The notes under the pieces: generated by a model | Databases searched by the model: none | What the model was told of the DNA's origin: nothing | The model's input: the letters and a program-made list of their open reading frames with translations, nothing else | From: Diphasiastrum complanatum | Lineage: Eukaryota > Streptophyta > Lycopodiopsida > Lycopodiales > Lycopodiaceae | NCBI GenBank assembly: GCA_029204225.1 | Contig: CM055098.1 | Span: forward strand, 17,637,303-17,701,302 | Length of the DNA: 64,000 bases | Reading direction: 5' to 3' | In this document: positions 51,525-62,750 of the stretch, one piece after another | Numbering within the stretch: the stretch's first letter is position 1 | How the letters are laid out: every line of letters starts with the position of its first letter | Program-made: the position numbers and the translations under genes

Positions 51525-52082
51525 ATTAGCTTTGTGAAGCATGCGGTTACGTCCGCTATTGTTTTGTGCTCACTTGCATTATTGACCTGTATATTTCACT
51601 ATACTTAATCTGATTACAGCTCTGTTTGTTCGGCGTTCAAATTTGTGTCAGTATTGCAATGTTTTTCTACATTCTGTTTGGCTTACTAATTACTTAATCT
51701 GGGTGTCCGCTCTTCGCGAATTAGTTTAGTGGTTCGCGACTAATATTTAGTCTTGCTTTTCGCAACTAATTCGCGACTGATTATTAGTCTAGCTCTTCGC
51801 AAATAATTTGCGACTAATAATTTGTCTAGCTGTTCACGCAATTTCTGATGTTTTGATGCTTAATGTCTAGCTACGTAATCAGGTCGAACGTGATTTCTAT
51901 CACTAATGTTTTGTTCGAGTCTGATAGGCGTAGTCATGCTTAAGGAAAGAGTGAGATAGCTTATTCCACTACGCACTAACAATTTTCGTCTGAGTTCATT
52001 TCTCTTTCGAGTTTCAAGTTCGCTTCTTTTTCGTGTTTGTTTTCTTTTCGAGTTATCTTTCTTTTCACTACTCTTTCCAACA
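51525..52082 (+). mobile_element. LTR of Copia family 1, copy C (left edge uncertain)
   Basis: Matches the copy A and copy B LTRs (GCTACGTAATCAGGTCGAAC, GATTTCTATCACTAATG, CTGATAGGCGTAGTCATGC) and ends CTCTTTCCAACA. It contains about three tandem units of TTCGCGACTAATAATTAGTC type (period about 45 bp) at 51715-51845, which copy A has in reduced form. Confidence 0.75.
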
Positions 52083-52625
52083 AAGACATGGATGAAGGAG
52101 TGTTTATGATCAGAGATCAGAAAGCACAAGTCGATAATGCTTGGTTTCTTGATTATGGAGCTACTCAACATATGACCAATCATCGCGAACATTTCCATTC
52201 CTATATGCCTTACATTACAAAAAAATTCGTTCATCTTGGCGACGACAATACACACGCTATCGAAGCTGAAAGCATTGTAAGATTAAAGTTTTAACATGAT
52301 CAATTTAAACTGCAATAAAATGTTTTCTATGTATCTAAACTGTCGCCAAATCTATTATTAGTAAACAGAATCACTGATTTAGGTCATAGAGTAGAATTTG
52401 AATCTGATCAATGTCGAATTATCAATAGGACAAATAAGGTCCTTGCTCTTAGAAAGAGACTTGGATACTTATGTAGAGGGATTCATTGTTATTATGACAC
52501 AAGTCAAGCTTTGAATACTTATGTTCTAGTCAATAAAGCATTACTTTGGCACTATAGATTAGGTCACTTGAATCATACATCTTTATTGAACATGTTTAGA
52601 CATTCCTTAGTACTTGATATCTATA
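52083..52625 (+). pseudogene. Copia family 1 copy C: protease to GAG-pre-integrase
   Basis: Begins right after the LTR, without PBS or gag: MDEGVFMIRDQKAQVDNAWF, then LDYGATQHMTNHREHF, where the catalytic DSG is DYG. After a TAA at 52291 other readings give KLSPNLLLVNRITDLGHRVE and ALLWHYRLGHLNHTSLLN (GAG-pre-integrase zinc motif). It ends near 52625. No RT. Confidence 0.82.
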
Positions 52626-52799
52626 TCTAGACAAGAAGATCGATCTCCCTATCTGTCATAGCCTCCTCAAAAATCTAGCTTGGTAGATCTAGCTTGATGG
52701 AAAACATGATGATCTTGAACTTGACTCCATGTGTTGAATTGGTCTTTGCTGGTTCAAAAGGTGTGAAGATTAGCCAATGAGCTTGATGTTGATCTGAAA

Positions 52800-53741
52800 T
52801 CACCATATCCATGAAAGTGCTTCTTTCATGTTAACATCTTTGATGAACTTGAGAGCTTTGCACCATCCTAGCACCTCCAGAATTGATTCCTTCCAGATTT
52901 TATGTAGATGCTTGACCTTGAGGCTTGCTCCTTCTTCATGTGCATGCTCCTCCATTAGAAAATAAAGATTTCTTCTTGACTTATTAGGATCACAAAGATC
53001 TAACATCATGTTACCATGATCTAGAGAATTAGACTCATCCAAATTGGCAAGACTATGCATGCTATAATAACAAAGTGTTTGCATCATATCTTCATGTTTG
53101 TTTACCATGCTAATCTTAGATCCAATGAGGTTAAATACTTCATTATGGAGATAAGTGTCTTTAGAAGATGATTCACTTACTCTCATAAAGAGTTTACAAT
53201 TTGCCTCAATACAAATTTTCAAACTATGAGTGAACAAATCACTTTTGCTCTTGCATGACTCAAGAGCATACATTTGATGAAATAACCATTTGCTTTCTAA
53301 TTGATTTAAAATCAATTTCAATTTTTTAAGAACATCATCTATGTTCTCAAGAGAGACTTCATACTCAACTAGTATGGCTTTACTCAAATTTTGAAATGCA
53401 ATGATCTCACTAAAGCAAATTGATTTATCAAATGACATAAGAGAAGTAAGTATGAGATGTATACCACATGAGATATGCTCCTCTTTCCCTTGAAATGTGA
53501 GCCACATGGACTCACCGATATTTCTTGAGTTTCTTTTTGGAATTACAATTTGAGAAGGTCTCTCCTCCTCAATCCTTGGCACACTTGAACCTTGAGATGA
53601 CTCCTTAAGATCTTCTTCATGATGCTCCTTCTTGATGGAAATCCGAGACCTCCATGTCTCATAATGATCACAACAAGTACGACGAAACATAAGTCCAAAA
53701 ATCACCACAACTTGGCATGATTTTTCCAATATTGAAATCAC
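52800..53741 (-). CDS. Unidentified 313-residue ORF, module 2 of a two-module protein
   Basis: Open from 53741 to a stop at 52800. Contains SICFSEIIAFQNLSKAILVE (about 53440-53380), LKKLKLILNQLESKWLFHQM, then CIEANCKLFMRVSESSSKDT and YLHNEVFNLIGSKI (about 53230-53110). The same two motifs, in the same order and spacing, occur upstream at 54080-53720 on this strand. No enzyme signature or membrane span. The first ~35 residues may be out-of-frame read-in. It belongs to the internal region of an LTR-type element (PBS at 56231-56242). Confidence 0.45.
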   Translation of the reverse strand: MISILEKSCQVVVIFGLMFRRTCCDHYETWRSRISIKKEHHEEDLKESSQGSSVPRIEEERPSQIVIPKRNSRNIGESMWLTFQGKEEHISCGIHLILTSLMSFDKSICFSEIIAFQNLSKAILVEYEVSLENIDDVLKKLKLILNQLESKWLFHQMYALESCKSKSDLFTHSLKICIEANCKLFMRVSESSSKDTYLHNEVFNLIGSKISMVNKHEDMMQTLCYYSMHSLANLDESNSLDHGNMMLDLCDPNKSRRNLYFLMEEHAHEEGASLKVKHLHKIWKESILEVLGWCKALKFIKDVNMKEALSWIW

Positions 53742-54670
53742 AAGGTATTTCCATCTTAATAAGGCTAACTACTTGCTTATGGATATAAGTGTCCACTTTG
53801 GATGCTTCACTTATTCTCATAAGAAGTTTACAACTTGCCTTTAAGATTGAAAATTTACAATTTTCATCTTTATGAATGAACACATCATTCATGATCTTAT
53901 TGAAACCAAAAGATCCTACATTATGAATATATTTCCATTTTCTTGACTTCATAACTAATGTAAGCTTACAAGAAAAAACATATTTTGCTATCTTTTAAGG
54001 CATCACACTCAACTAGTATTGCCTTAATCCACCTTTGAGATACAAAAATCTCTTCAAAGCAAAATGGTTCTTCATAAGTTGACATGATAGCATAAATGAA
54101 ACTATTTTCATTTTGTGATTGTTGCTCCTTATTCTTGATTGATTTCTCTTGGATCATGACAATAAGTTTGAACTTATTTAAAGTTCCAAGCAAAATACTT
54201 TCCAAGGACATAAAATAAATCCAAGTTACTTTCATGAAAGTGACATTTATCTTTGCATCTTGAACCAAACAATGCACTTCCAAATGAAAAATTTCAAAAG
54301 ATTTGACATGTGTTGTGATGGACTCTTGAAGACAAATCTTGCAAGTCCTTGTGAGACTCCAAGCCTCATTCACCTTTCCACAAAGGAAACACCTTTCCTT
54401 GGACTTGTCCTTCTTGTATTTGCATTTTGAACTTGAAGATCCATCCTTCACCTCGGCCCCCTTGGTTGGTTCTCCTTGGATGGATTGGTCTTCTTTTTGT
54501 AGCATCTTGAGAAAAAATATCCTCCCTTGCCACAAAGGTTGCACTCAGGATCCTTTCTTTCCTTCAATAGAATGCCACCTATTGATGCTACGTGAATAAA
54601 GACCTGTGATATGATTCTACAAATGTAATTTGTCACCCTCAAGAGACTAGATTTGAACATCTTCAACAAT
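53668..54670 (-). pseudogene. Zinc-knuckle protein and module 1 of the two-module region
   Basis: Broken into three frames. First, CNLCGKGGYFFSRCYKKK (54560 region) is a CCHC-like knuckle with Phe in place of His, as in gag. Then TKGAEVKDGSSSSKCKYKK and RCFLCGKVNEAWSLTRTCKI with a further Cys pair. Then EEPFCFEEIFVSQRWIKAIL with VECD (module 1, first motif). After a stop and frame change at about 53960 comes ILKASCKLLMRISEASKVDT with YIHKQVVSLIKMEI (module 1, second motif). Probably one gag-like gene with an internal duplication. Confidence 0.45.
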
Positions 54671-56230
54671 CTAGAAGGATCTACAAAAGATCTAACTCAC
54701 AAACCTAAGAATCAATCTTCACACTAATGACTAGTCACTTGGAAACTTTGCTTTGATCACTAAGACAAAAGCATACAATCTTTGAATCAAATCCAATCTC
54801 CTATTGGACTCATCAAATACCAATGACTATTTCTTTTGAAAGTTGAAATGGATATGAAAAGATTTGACACCTAGATTTTCCTTTTCACTTGACTAGTTCT
54901 CTCAACACTTGAGATTCTTGAACAAAAGATGGGTTTTTTTTTCAAACACATGAAAATCAAACTTAATCACTTCTTTTGGACTCACTCTTGACCCAAATAA
55001 TCTCACTCTTGAGATCTAGAATGAATTTGATTTGATTTGAAAACAAACTATACCACCAATTTTTCACATAGCTTAAAAATTAGACAACTAGAGATTCACA
55101 AAGATCTCAACCATGCATGAATACTCAAATATGGACTCCTCCTCATTCTAGACATCCAATGGGATCACAAATTGACCCTCACACTCTGACAAGGAAAGTT
55201 GAATAGAACTAATTTGAGTTTCATACATTCTATGTCAAGTTTTGCTCAACAAATTGAATTCAATCACTCCTATTGAATTCCACCAATTACTCTACTTTTT
55301 AAGACTTGGAATGAAATTCAAAATCAAAAGTTCTGATTTTTCTCACTAAGATATTGTTCTTCAAAGAGCTAATACCACTTAGAAAGATTTGATCACCTAG
55401 GAGAAGACAAATTCTTCACCTATAACAACACATAATGAGCTTCTAGATCTTGCCCTCTACAAAGGAAGGAACTCTTAGAAAATTGGATCTCTCTCTATAC
55501 ATTTGCCATAGACACCTTAATGACTCCTTACAATCACTCAAACAAATAGAGTAGGGTTGAACAATGTGACTTGGATCTCAATCTCGTTTCTAGAACTCTC
55601 AATTTAAGCCAATCTATGTCAAATTCTACAAAAGATTTGCATAGATGCTCTATATGCACTAGAAACTCTCAAAGGTTTCACTTGGAGGACAGATCCAAGG
55701 ATGTTTTCTAGCAAATTGATGCTTCTAAACTTGACCCTATCACTCTTTGAACAAATCTAGAGTGATGGTACAATGGATTTCATCCTCTCACCTTGCATAT
55801 CACTCCTTAATCTATGATTTTTGGCAAAATCACTCTCAACTTCAACATGCACTCAAAAAATCAGAGATGATCAATTAATGCACCTAATTCAAGCTTCAAT
55901 TTTAATTTTTTGGCTGAATTAAACCAAGAACTAATCAAGGGATTAGATTTACTATAGAAAATGCTTGATTTTGCACCAAAAATCACTCAAATTGGGTATG
56001 TGAGTCAAATTCTACAAATTTTTGAAACTTCTCAGTCAAAACCGGAGCTGTACGGCCTCACACGTGTGAAAAGGGTTCCTACAGCCCAAAACAAGATCTC
56101 GACCAAAAATTTTGAGGATAGCTATCAAATCCAACTCGCTACACAAAATCTAACTAGTTTTCAAACAACTGCTAATTTTGGCTTTGATTTGGATTAACCC
56201 TATCAATTTCAACAAAACCTCTTGTACTGA
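54671..56230 (-). other. Leader/internal region, no gene recognised
   Basis: AT-rich with many CACT and CAAATC words. No ORF longer than about 80 codons. It lies between the PBS and the zinc-knuckle frame. Confidence 0.4.
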
Positions 56231-56242
56231 GCTCTGATAACA
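56231..56242 (-). other. Primer-binding site of an unclassified LTR element
   Basis: The - strand reads TGTTATCAGAGC, one mismatch from the consensus. It is followed on the + strand side by TGTGCAAAAAG, a possible LTR end. Confidence 0.6.
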
Positions 56243-57060
56243 TGTGCAAAAAGTACAAAAAGGACCAAGAGTGGATCCTAATCTGATCCTCAAGAGGGAT
56301 CGGTTGTCAAATTACTTGATCTATCAATCTACTTGAGATGAAGATCAATTTAGATCAATTCTAGACACAAAATCCTAACAAGAACAATCATTAATTGAAG
56401 GTAGGTGTACTTTCTGGTTTCACACGTGTGAAACACTATCTGAGTACGGAATCCAACGTAAAAATCAAGTACACATTGATAGAACCTCAAAACAATTAAA
56501 ACAAATGTAGACAAATGGAGAGAATCACTCAAAATTGCTTCCCAAACCAAGATTGGTGTCTCTCAATGATTATGGCCAAATGTGGCTCTATATATAAAAT
56601 AAGTGGGAGCTCATGGTACTAATCATCCCTCTAATCCCACATGTGTGAAGGTGCTTTGTCATATGATGATTCATCATGCAAAACTGACACTTGGACAAAA
56701 CCTTCTATTTTGAGCACTTTTGGTCCATCTTCCTTCTATATGGAGATCTACTTGGAAATCTTCTAGAAGTCAAATTTCGCCTACTTCAGCTTATTCCACA
56801 CGTGTGAGTTGTCCTCTACACATGGGACATGACACCTAACCAAAGGATGTGGCTCATGCAATCAATAGATTGATGCCATGTGTCATATGTCTAGAAAACT
56901 AGTTTTTGGCCATTTTAGTCACTAGAACTTGAATTAAATCATATGTACAACATATAAGATTATGGTACATGACAAGTATACTAGTTTCACACGTGGGAAT
57001 AGGCTCCACACATGTGTGTTTATCTATATACAAGATTTTTGGCCTCTACCAAACTTTTTT
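56243..57060 (-). mobile_element. Probable 5' LTR of the unclassified element (right edge not fixed)
   Basis: Starts TGTGCAAAAAGTAC beside the PBS and contains TATATATAAAATAAG near 56590. It carries the palindrome CACACGTGTG at 56421 and 56797 plus the variant CACACGTGGG at 56988. No second copy to define its border. Confidence 0.35.
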
Positions 57061-57866
57061 TTGCATTTTTCACACAGATACTGTAGGAAATCTGGAAGAA
57101 GCTGGACTCCCATAGTATCGAATCCATTTTCATTGGTTATACTACTTTAGATAACTTCAGAAGAGATGCTTTGTATGCCGTTTTGCAAGAGGGCGCCACA
57201 CATCAAAGAAGATAACAGGATTTTGGGCACCCAAAAATCAGGTGGTTGTTTGCTGATTTTTTAGGTTGCAGGAAGGCACCATTAATTATCTTTTTCGGGA
57301 CTTCTTTTAGGTCGCCCACATCTGTGTAGGTTTATCCTACTTTCGTTGGTCCTCAGATTTGCTCCTTTGCAAGAGGGCACCCATCTACAAGCAATTTCTA
57401 TTCTTTTGATTTGGCTGAAAAATCAGCACCCTTGCTGATTTTACAAAGTGAAGATCCGCTTCTTTTTGCTTGTTTACAGGTGTGGACGAAGGCGCTAATT
57501 TTTTTGTGATGATCTGATCACATTCCGAGGCTGAAAATTGGATAGCATATTACCATTTGTAGGGTGTTACAACAGCCCTACCCATGTGTGTATTGTGTTC
57601 ACACTTTTTGGCAAGAAAGAAGGGTTCCAAAAAAAGCTTTGTTGGAGGCTAACCTGATTCTTTGCTTGCTGTTTTTGAGTTTGTAATGCAATTTCAGGCT
57701 GAAATTTTCAGCACACAAGGCTTGTAGGAAGGCGAGTTCCTACATCCATCTAATGTGTGGTTTCGACACATTTCGGTGCTGATTTGTCAGATTTGATACT
57801 TGCTGGTTTTTGTGTATTTTGGGCACATTTAGGATTTGAAAAGTTTTATCTTCTTGGCTGGTTCTT
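57061..57866 (+). repeat. Degenerate leader-type repeats (GAGGGCGCC / GAAGGCGC)
   Basis: GCAAGAGGGCGCCACACATC, GCAGGAAGGCACC, GCAAGAGGGCACCCATC, GACGAAGGCGC and GTAGGAAGGCG recur at about 70-130 bp spacing, with CTGATTTT.CAG-type words between. No ORF. The array precedes a gag-like ORF, as the 2700 and 13900 arrays precede theirs. Confidence 0.45.
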
Positions 57867-58364
57867 ATGGCAAGAGATTTGGGAGCAATTCATAATTGTT
57901 CAGGTGAAGATATGTTGGATGGCACCAACTATTCTTCATGGAGTTGCAAGCTGAGAAGTTGCATCGACGTGATGATCAAGATTTTATCGGTAACAAGATC
58001 TATCTTATATTATTTGAGATTTTGCAAGACCTCTAAAGGTGCTTGGGAAACACTTTTAAAGATGTACCGAATAAAGGATTCATCATCATGCTTTCACCTC
58101 TCTGCTTCATCCTCTTTGAAGGTAGAAGAGCAAAGTCATACAAAGTTTGATCATTGTCTTTCTACAAGTACAAGTTTGCATCGGAATGCTGGTATGGTAA
58201 CGCATTCTTCTTCTCTTGAGCCATTTGTTGCAAATGATGGATGCATTAGTGAAGAACCTTATGCGCAAGCTTCTCAAGATAATGTTTTGGAAAAGGCTGA
58301 AATCAAGCATTATTTGAAGCCATTTTGTACTAATGGAGGAGGGAAAAAAAATCATGTCAATTAG
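57867..58364 (+). CDS. Gag-like 165-residue ORF
   Basis: MARDLGAIHNCSGEDMLDGT followed by NYSSWSCKLRSCIDVMI and TSKGAWETLLKMYRIKDSS. This is the pattern of a UBN2-type Copia gag (DGTNY..W...L, then the KGAWETL...Y helix), with the middle shortened. The Ser-rich second half has no zinc knuckle. It may be a non-autonomous or decayed gag. Confidence 0.5.
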   Translation: MARDLGAIHNCSGEDMLDGTNYSSWSCKLRSCIDVMIKILSVTRSILYYLRFCKTSKGAWETLLKMYRIKDSSSCFHLSASSSLKVEEQSHTKFDHCLSTSTSLHRNAGMVTHSSSLEPFVANDGCISEEPYAQASQDNVLEKAEIKHYLKPFCTNGGGKKNHVN

Positions 58365-59223
58365 TACATTGGTTCAAAGTGGCATGTTGCTAGATTTTTT
58401 GGGTGTTCAAAGTGGCAAGCTGTTGGTTTTTTTCTTGAAGATGGTGGACACCAGATTCAGCCATGGTTTATTGATCATTTTCAGCCTACGTTACATTGTG
58501 AGCATACTATTATGCATCGAGAACGGGCCTGCGGAAGGTTTTTGGACAACAAGGTCCACATTTGGAACACTTTGGACAGCAAAGTGGTGGTGATTTTGTG
58601 GCTGTTGGACAGCTTGCTACAGCCTCTTGTTGGTTGTCCGAGTCTTTGCGGGATAGCAAAGCATCTTTTTACCTTGGAGGAAACACACATGCCTCACCCA
58701 AATCAGTACCTTATGCTGATTTTCATGTTTTGATGCTTACTTTTTTTTATGACGGTGTTGTCTTACCTAGTGTTGGTGAGCAGATCATTGATAGTAAGAT
58801 TCGAGAAGATGTGATGGTAAAAGAGTATCGTACTCTTCTTTATGAATCATGTGGTAAGAAGACTTATGGAATCATGTGGGAACCATTCATGGACTACAAA
58901 TCCATATTTCGGCTTGTGACTGGTTTTTTGGTTACCTACTTTGGATGGAGCATGCTTGTCTTCGCTCTTCGACTTGATGCTACCGCACTTCATATTCTAC
59001 ATCTCTTCTATATCGGGCATGATTGGGGCTGAGATATCTACTACTTCGACTACTTCAAGCTAAAGGTTTTTTTTTTTGGGCGGCATTAAGCTTGGACAGC
59101 AAGCTACATCTTTCCTTTTTTGGCTACATGGAGTTTTGGGCAGCATGCAACAATTTGTATTTTTGTTGCAATTTTTCATACTTCATGTCATGTTATGTTT
59201 TTTACATTATTATTTAAGGAGGG
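58365..59223 (+). other. Downstream internal region, unidentified frames
   Basis: Repeats of TTCAAAGTGGCAAGCTG and GGACAGCAAAGTGGTGG occur near 58370-58600. A + frame from 58562 to 59032 contains LPSVGEQIIDSKIREDVMVK and YRTLLYESCGKKTYGIMWEP but no known domain. It could be the 3' internal end of the element whose gag is at 57867. Confidence 0.3.
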
Positions 59224-59678
59224 TGTTTGAAGTAATAAATGATAATGTTAGTTTCCCATAGGTTACTTGACCCAAAAGGTCGAGACTTGTGTAACCATGG
59301 GTTAGGTTTATTATTTAGACCATGTTAAGTCACTTTTAGTTGAGTTGGATCCAATTTTGGTCCAGTAGTAATTTGTGGGTCCAAGTAAAGTCTAATTATG
59401 TTTAGGGACCCTCTCTCGACTTTTTGGAGTGCCCTATAATTAGTAGTGGGTCTTGGAAGGTTCTAGAACCAGTCTAGGCCCTTGGAAGGCCTGTTTATAT
59501 GTACTCTTTGTTCATTTGTGATTCATTCCCTTAAAAGCATTGCTACTACTTTCTCTCTCCTTGAGGGCGCCTAACCCTCTCCCTCTTCTTCTTCTTCCTC
59601 TTTTTCTTCTTCCTCTTTTTCTTCTTCTTGTATATGGAGATTGAATGTTAGAAGGTTCTTGGCACTTTGATTTCTACA
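59224..59678 (+). mobile_element. LTR (TGTTTGAAG...TCTACA), + strand
   Basis: Bounded by TG and CA. A TATA-like TTTATATGTACTC lies near 59500 and a (CTT)n-rich patch at 59585-59632. Its right edge meets a PBS-like AGTATCAGAGC. Which gag it serves is open: it lies 3' of the 57867 region and 5' of the gag at 60448, so it may be the 5' LTR of the latter. Confidence 0.5.
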
Positions 59679-59679
59679 A

Positions 59680-59689
59680 GTATCAGAGC
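59680..59689 (+). other. PBS-like sequence
   Basis: GTATCAGAGC, ten of the twelve usual PBS bases, immediately after the LTR end. Confidence 0.5.
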
Positions 59690-60447
59690 GAAATTTAGCT
59701 TTGCATGCTATAATCTTTGATTTTTCAAGAATTTGAGAGCTAATTCAAGCAAAAAAACAGTTATTCACTTTTCTTTACCTTTTTATGAAAAGTGTTTGGA
59801 TCAAATTGCATTGAAACTAGATTTTCAGGTCTGAATAGTGATAGTATGCAATTCTGGAATTCCGCACGTGTGAAAAGCAGAGATTTTTAGTCCCTTCTAT
59901 TTCCTTGCTAGTTGATCCAAACATAGTGGTGTTATAGCTTGATGGAAAGCTTATAAAGATTACTTTCCATAGAAATTGATACCAAATCAATCTGATGTGT
60001 CTATCAAGAGTTATAAGCTGTTAAAAAGGGTAGGGAGAGGTCCAAAATCCGAGTGACCACTTTTTGATTTGATTCAATCTTGCTTTGTTTAGAATCCATT
60101 GTTTTGAACATTCTACACAAGAAACTGAAGGTCAAGACTAAGTTTGATGTAATTGAACACCTTTGAGCCTTCTGAGTATCAATAGTATTTTCTATTGAAG
60201 CATCTAACACATGCCAAAAGTAGGATTCAAACTTGTCTAAGTGTCTCAATCCAAATTGAGTATCTGATCTAGAAAATCTTGTTTTGTGGACTATTTGAGA
60301 TCCATCTCAAATACAGTTGCAAGTTTTTTCACATAGAAAGGTAGCACATCCTTGAAAATACCTATAGTGAAAGAGAACAACAACATTAAGTCTAATTGGA
60401 ACAAGCTCAAACATATTATTGTCCAATAACTAAGAAGTCTTCACATA
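59690..60447 (+). other. Leader of the gag at 60448; no gene
   Basis: Untranslated. Contains a GCACGTGTGAAAAG word at about 59865 like those near 56060. Confidence 0.45.
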
Positions 60448-61275
60448 ATGGCATCTGTGGGAGGATATCTCCTAGAAGCAGGTGAAAGACTAAGTACCTC
60501 TAATTACTCAATTTGGAAGGTTAAAATGGAGTCTATTTTGATACTCCAGGATGTTATGGACATAGTGCTTGGTATTGAGGAGGAGCCTCAAGCACAACTT
60601 GAAATACCAAAGTACAAGAAGAGGGCTAGAATGGCTCTACATTTCATTAAGATGAATGTATCTAATGAAATTCTGAGAGAGATAGGATCTTGCTCCACAA
60701 CTGAAGATGCTTGGGGTGCACTTAAATCCATATATGAAGCAAAGAATACTTCTAGAATACTCACTCTTAGGAATCAGATTTTCCAAAGTTTTCAAAGAAG
60801 TGAGGAAAGTGCATCAAACTATGTTCTGAGAGTAAAAGATCTTCATAGGGAGCTTTCTTGTGTTGGTGTTACAATTAACCAAGATGAGCCAGTACAAGTC
60901 ATTCTAAATGTCTTGAAAGACGACTATGATAATCTTGTTCAATCCTTTGTCGTTAAGGAGGAGATCCCTAATTTAGAAACTCTCCAAGGAATTCTCATCT
61001 ATGAAGAAGCTAGGCAATAAACTTTCTAGAATGAACAAACTCGAGCATATTGGAAGTGACAAAGCCCTCTTTGTCACGGACAAGCATAAAGGAAGGAGAA
61101 AGACATAGCCAAGGATCAAGAAAAGATGGTGAAGAGGATGACTCATCTCATCCTTCTACTTCGAAAACCAAGAAGAAGAAAGTCAAGTGTTTCTTTTGTG
61201 GCAAGAAGGGGACTATGCCTCTAATTGCTTCAAGAAGAAAAACCAACTCAAGCAAGCAAATATCTTGTGCTTCCG
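60448..61275 (+). pseudogene. Copia-type gag with broken zinc knuckle
   Basis: ATG at 60448 (MASVGGYLLEAGERLSTSNY). UBN2 gag: YSIWKVKMESILILQDVMDI, TTEDAWGALKSIYEAKNTSR, NYVLRVKDLHRELSCVG and LVQSFVVKEEIPNLETLQGI. The first frame stops at 61020, then an out-of-frame KKKKVKCFFCGKKG and SNCFKKK make a CCHC-like knuckle with its His position altered. The reading ends near 61275 where a Ty3 integrase begins on the other strand, so protease and the rest are missing. Confidence 0.85.
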
Positions 61276-62750
61276 AGATGGAACAACATAGTGCCTTGCC
61301 CTGTCTTGGGCACTTCTTATGCTATCTTTAGCCAACTGTAACATTTCTTGCATATCCGTAAGGAAATCAGCTGCGACTTGCACTCGTAGGTTTTTCATGT
61401 CAATACTAATTGGTGATTGAGGCTGAAAACCATACATAAGCATGAAAGGGCTGAATCCGGTCAAAGATTTGCATCAGCTCAGCCCATCTAGCTTGCCTCC
61501 CCTTTAAATCTGTAGCATCACAGAAATATTGAAGAGTCTGATGATCCGTCAAAACTTCAAATCTGGCTCCATATAAATAATGTCGTCAAATTTTCAAGGA
61601 ATGAACAATTGCTAACAATTCCTTCTCATAGGTACATTACCTAGATTGAGTAGGATTGAGATTCTTGCTTTCATAAGCCACAGGATGTCCATCCTGCATC
61701 AAAACAGCTCCAATAACGTAATCACTGGCATCGGTCCTAACCACAAAAGCCTTATTAGGATCGCCAATGATTAATATTGGTGCCGAAGTGACACTTTTCT
61801 TAAGCAACTCAAAACAATTATTCATATCCTCTGTCCACACCACTAGTGGACTCTTAGCCCTCCGGCTTAGCTTCTTATAGCCTTTCAAAGCCTGGGTAAG
61901 GGAAAATGCCAATCGAGCAAATTGGGGAATATGCCGACGGAAAAATCCAACAAATCCCAAGAAAGACTTGATTTTCCGAACTGTGGTGAGAATTGGCCAA
62001 TTAATAACCCTCTGGATACGATCTGGCTCAAGAGCTTTTCTCTTCTTAGGATGTCCAAGACAATCCTAAGATGCTCTTTATGTTCCGCCAAAGTCTTACT
62101 GAACACTAGGATATCATCTAAGAATACCACTACGAATCTTCCCAAATATGGTCTGAACAAATCATTCATCATCTGTTGGAAAGTTGCTGGTGCATTGGTC
62201 AAACCAAAAGGCAACACCATAAATTCGTAGTGACTAAAGCGAGTTTGAAACCCGGTTTTTGGTATATCTTTTGCCTTAATGCATATCTAATGGTAACATG
62301 ATCTTAGATCTATCTTGGAAAAATACCCAGCACCTCCAAGATAGTCTATTCGATCATCCATCCGCGGTAGTGGATATTTATTCTTAACGGTTACCTTGTT
62401 CAATTTCTTATAGTCGACGCAAAATCTTATAGTCCCATTCTTCTTGGCAACCAGAACCACTGGTGATGCCCAAAGAGACTTACTAGGTTGTACCCACCCC
62501 TTTTTCATGTAATCATGTAATTGTTTACTTACCTCAGCCTCTTCCGATGCACTCATCCTATAAGGACGTTGTTGTGCAATTGGAATTGCTCCAGGTATTA
62601 GTTCAATTTTATGATCAACTGTCCTTTCTGGTGGTAAACCTACATGAAGGTCTAAAAAAACATCATTGAATTCATGCCTAAGTTTATTTGGACCAATGGT
62701 ACTTCTACCTCTTAATTCTATTGGACCTCTTGAACTTTGACTTGTCACAC
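61276..62750 (-). pseudogene. Ty3 pol remnant: RT and RNase H, most of integrase deleted
   Basis: Order on the - strand: [75 protein letters not shown] and [11 protein letters not shown]. After a frameshift near 62285: [17 protein letters not shown] and the catalytic [11 protein letters not shown]. After another break: [33 protein letters not shown] (RNase H) and LTDHQTLQYFCDATDL. Right after AELMQIFD it jumps to TGFSPFMLMYGFQP, the C-terminal part of integrase, ending AQDRARHY near 61285. No LTR seen on either side. Confidence 0.88.
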
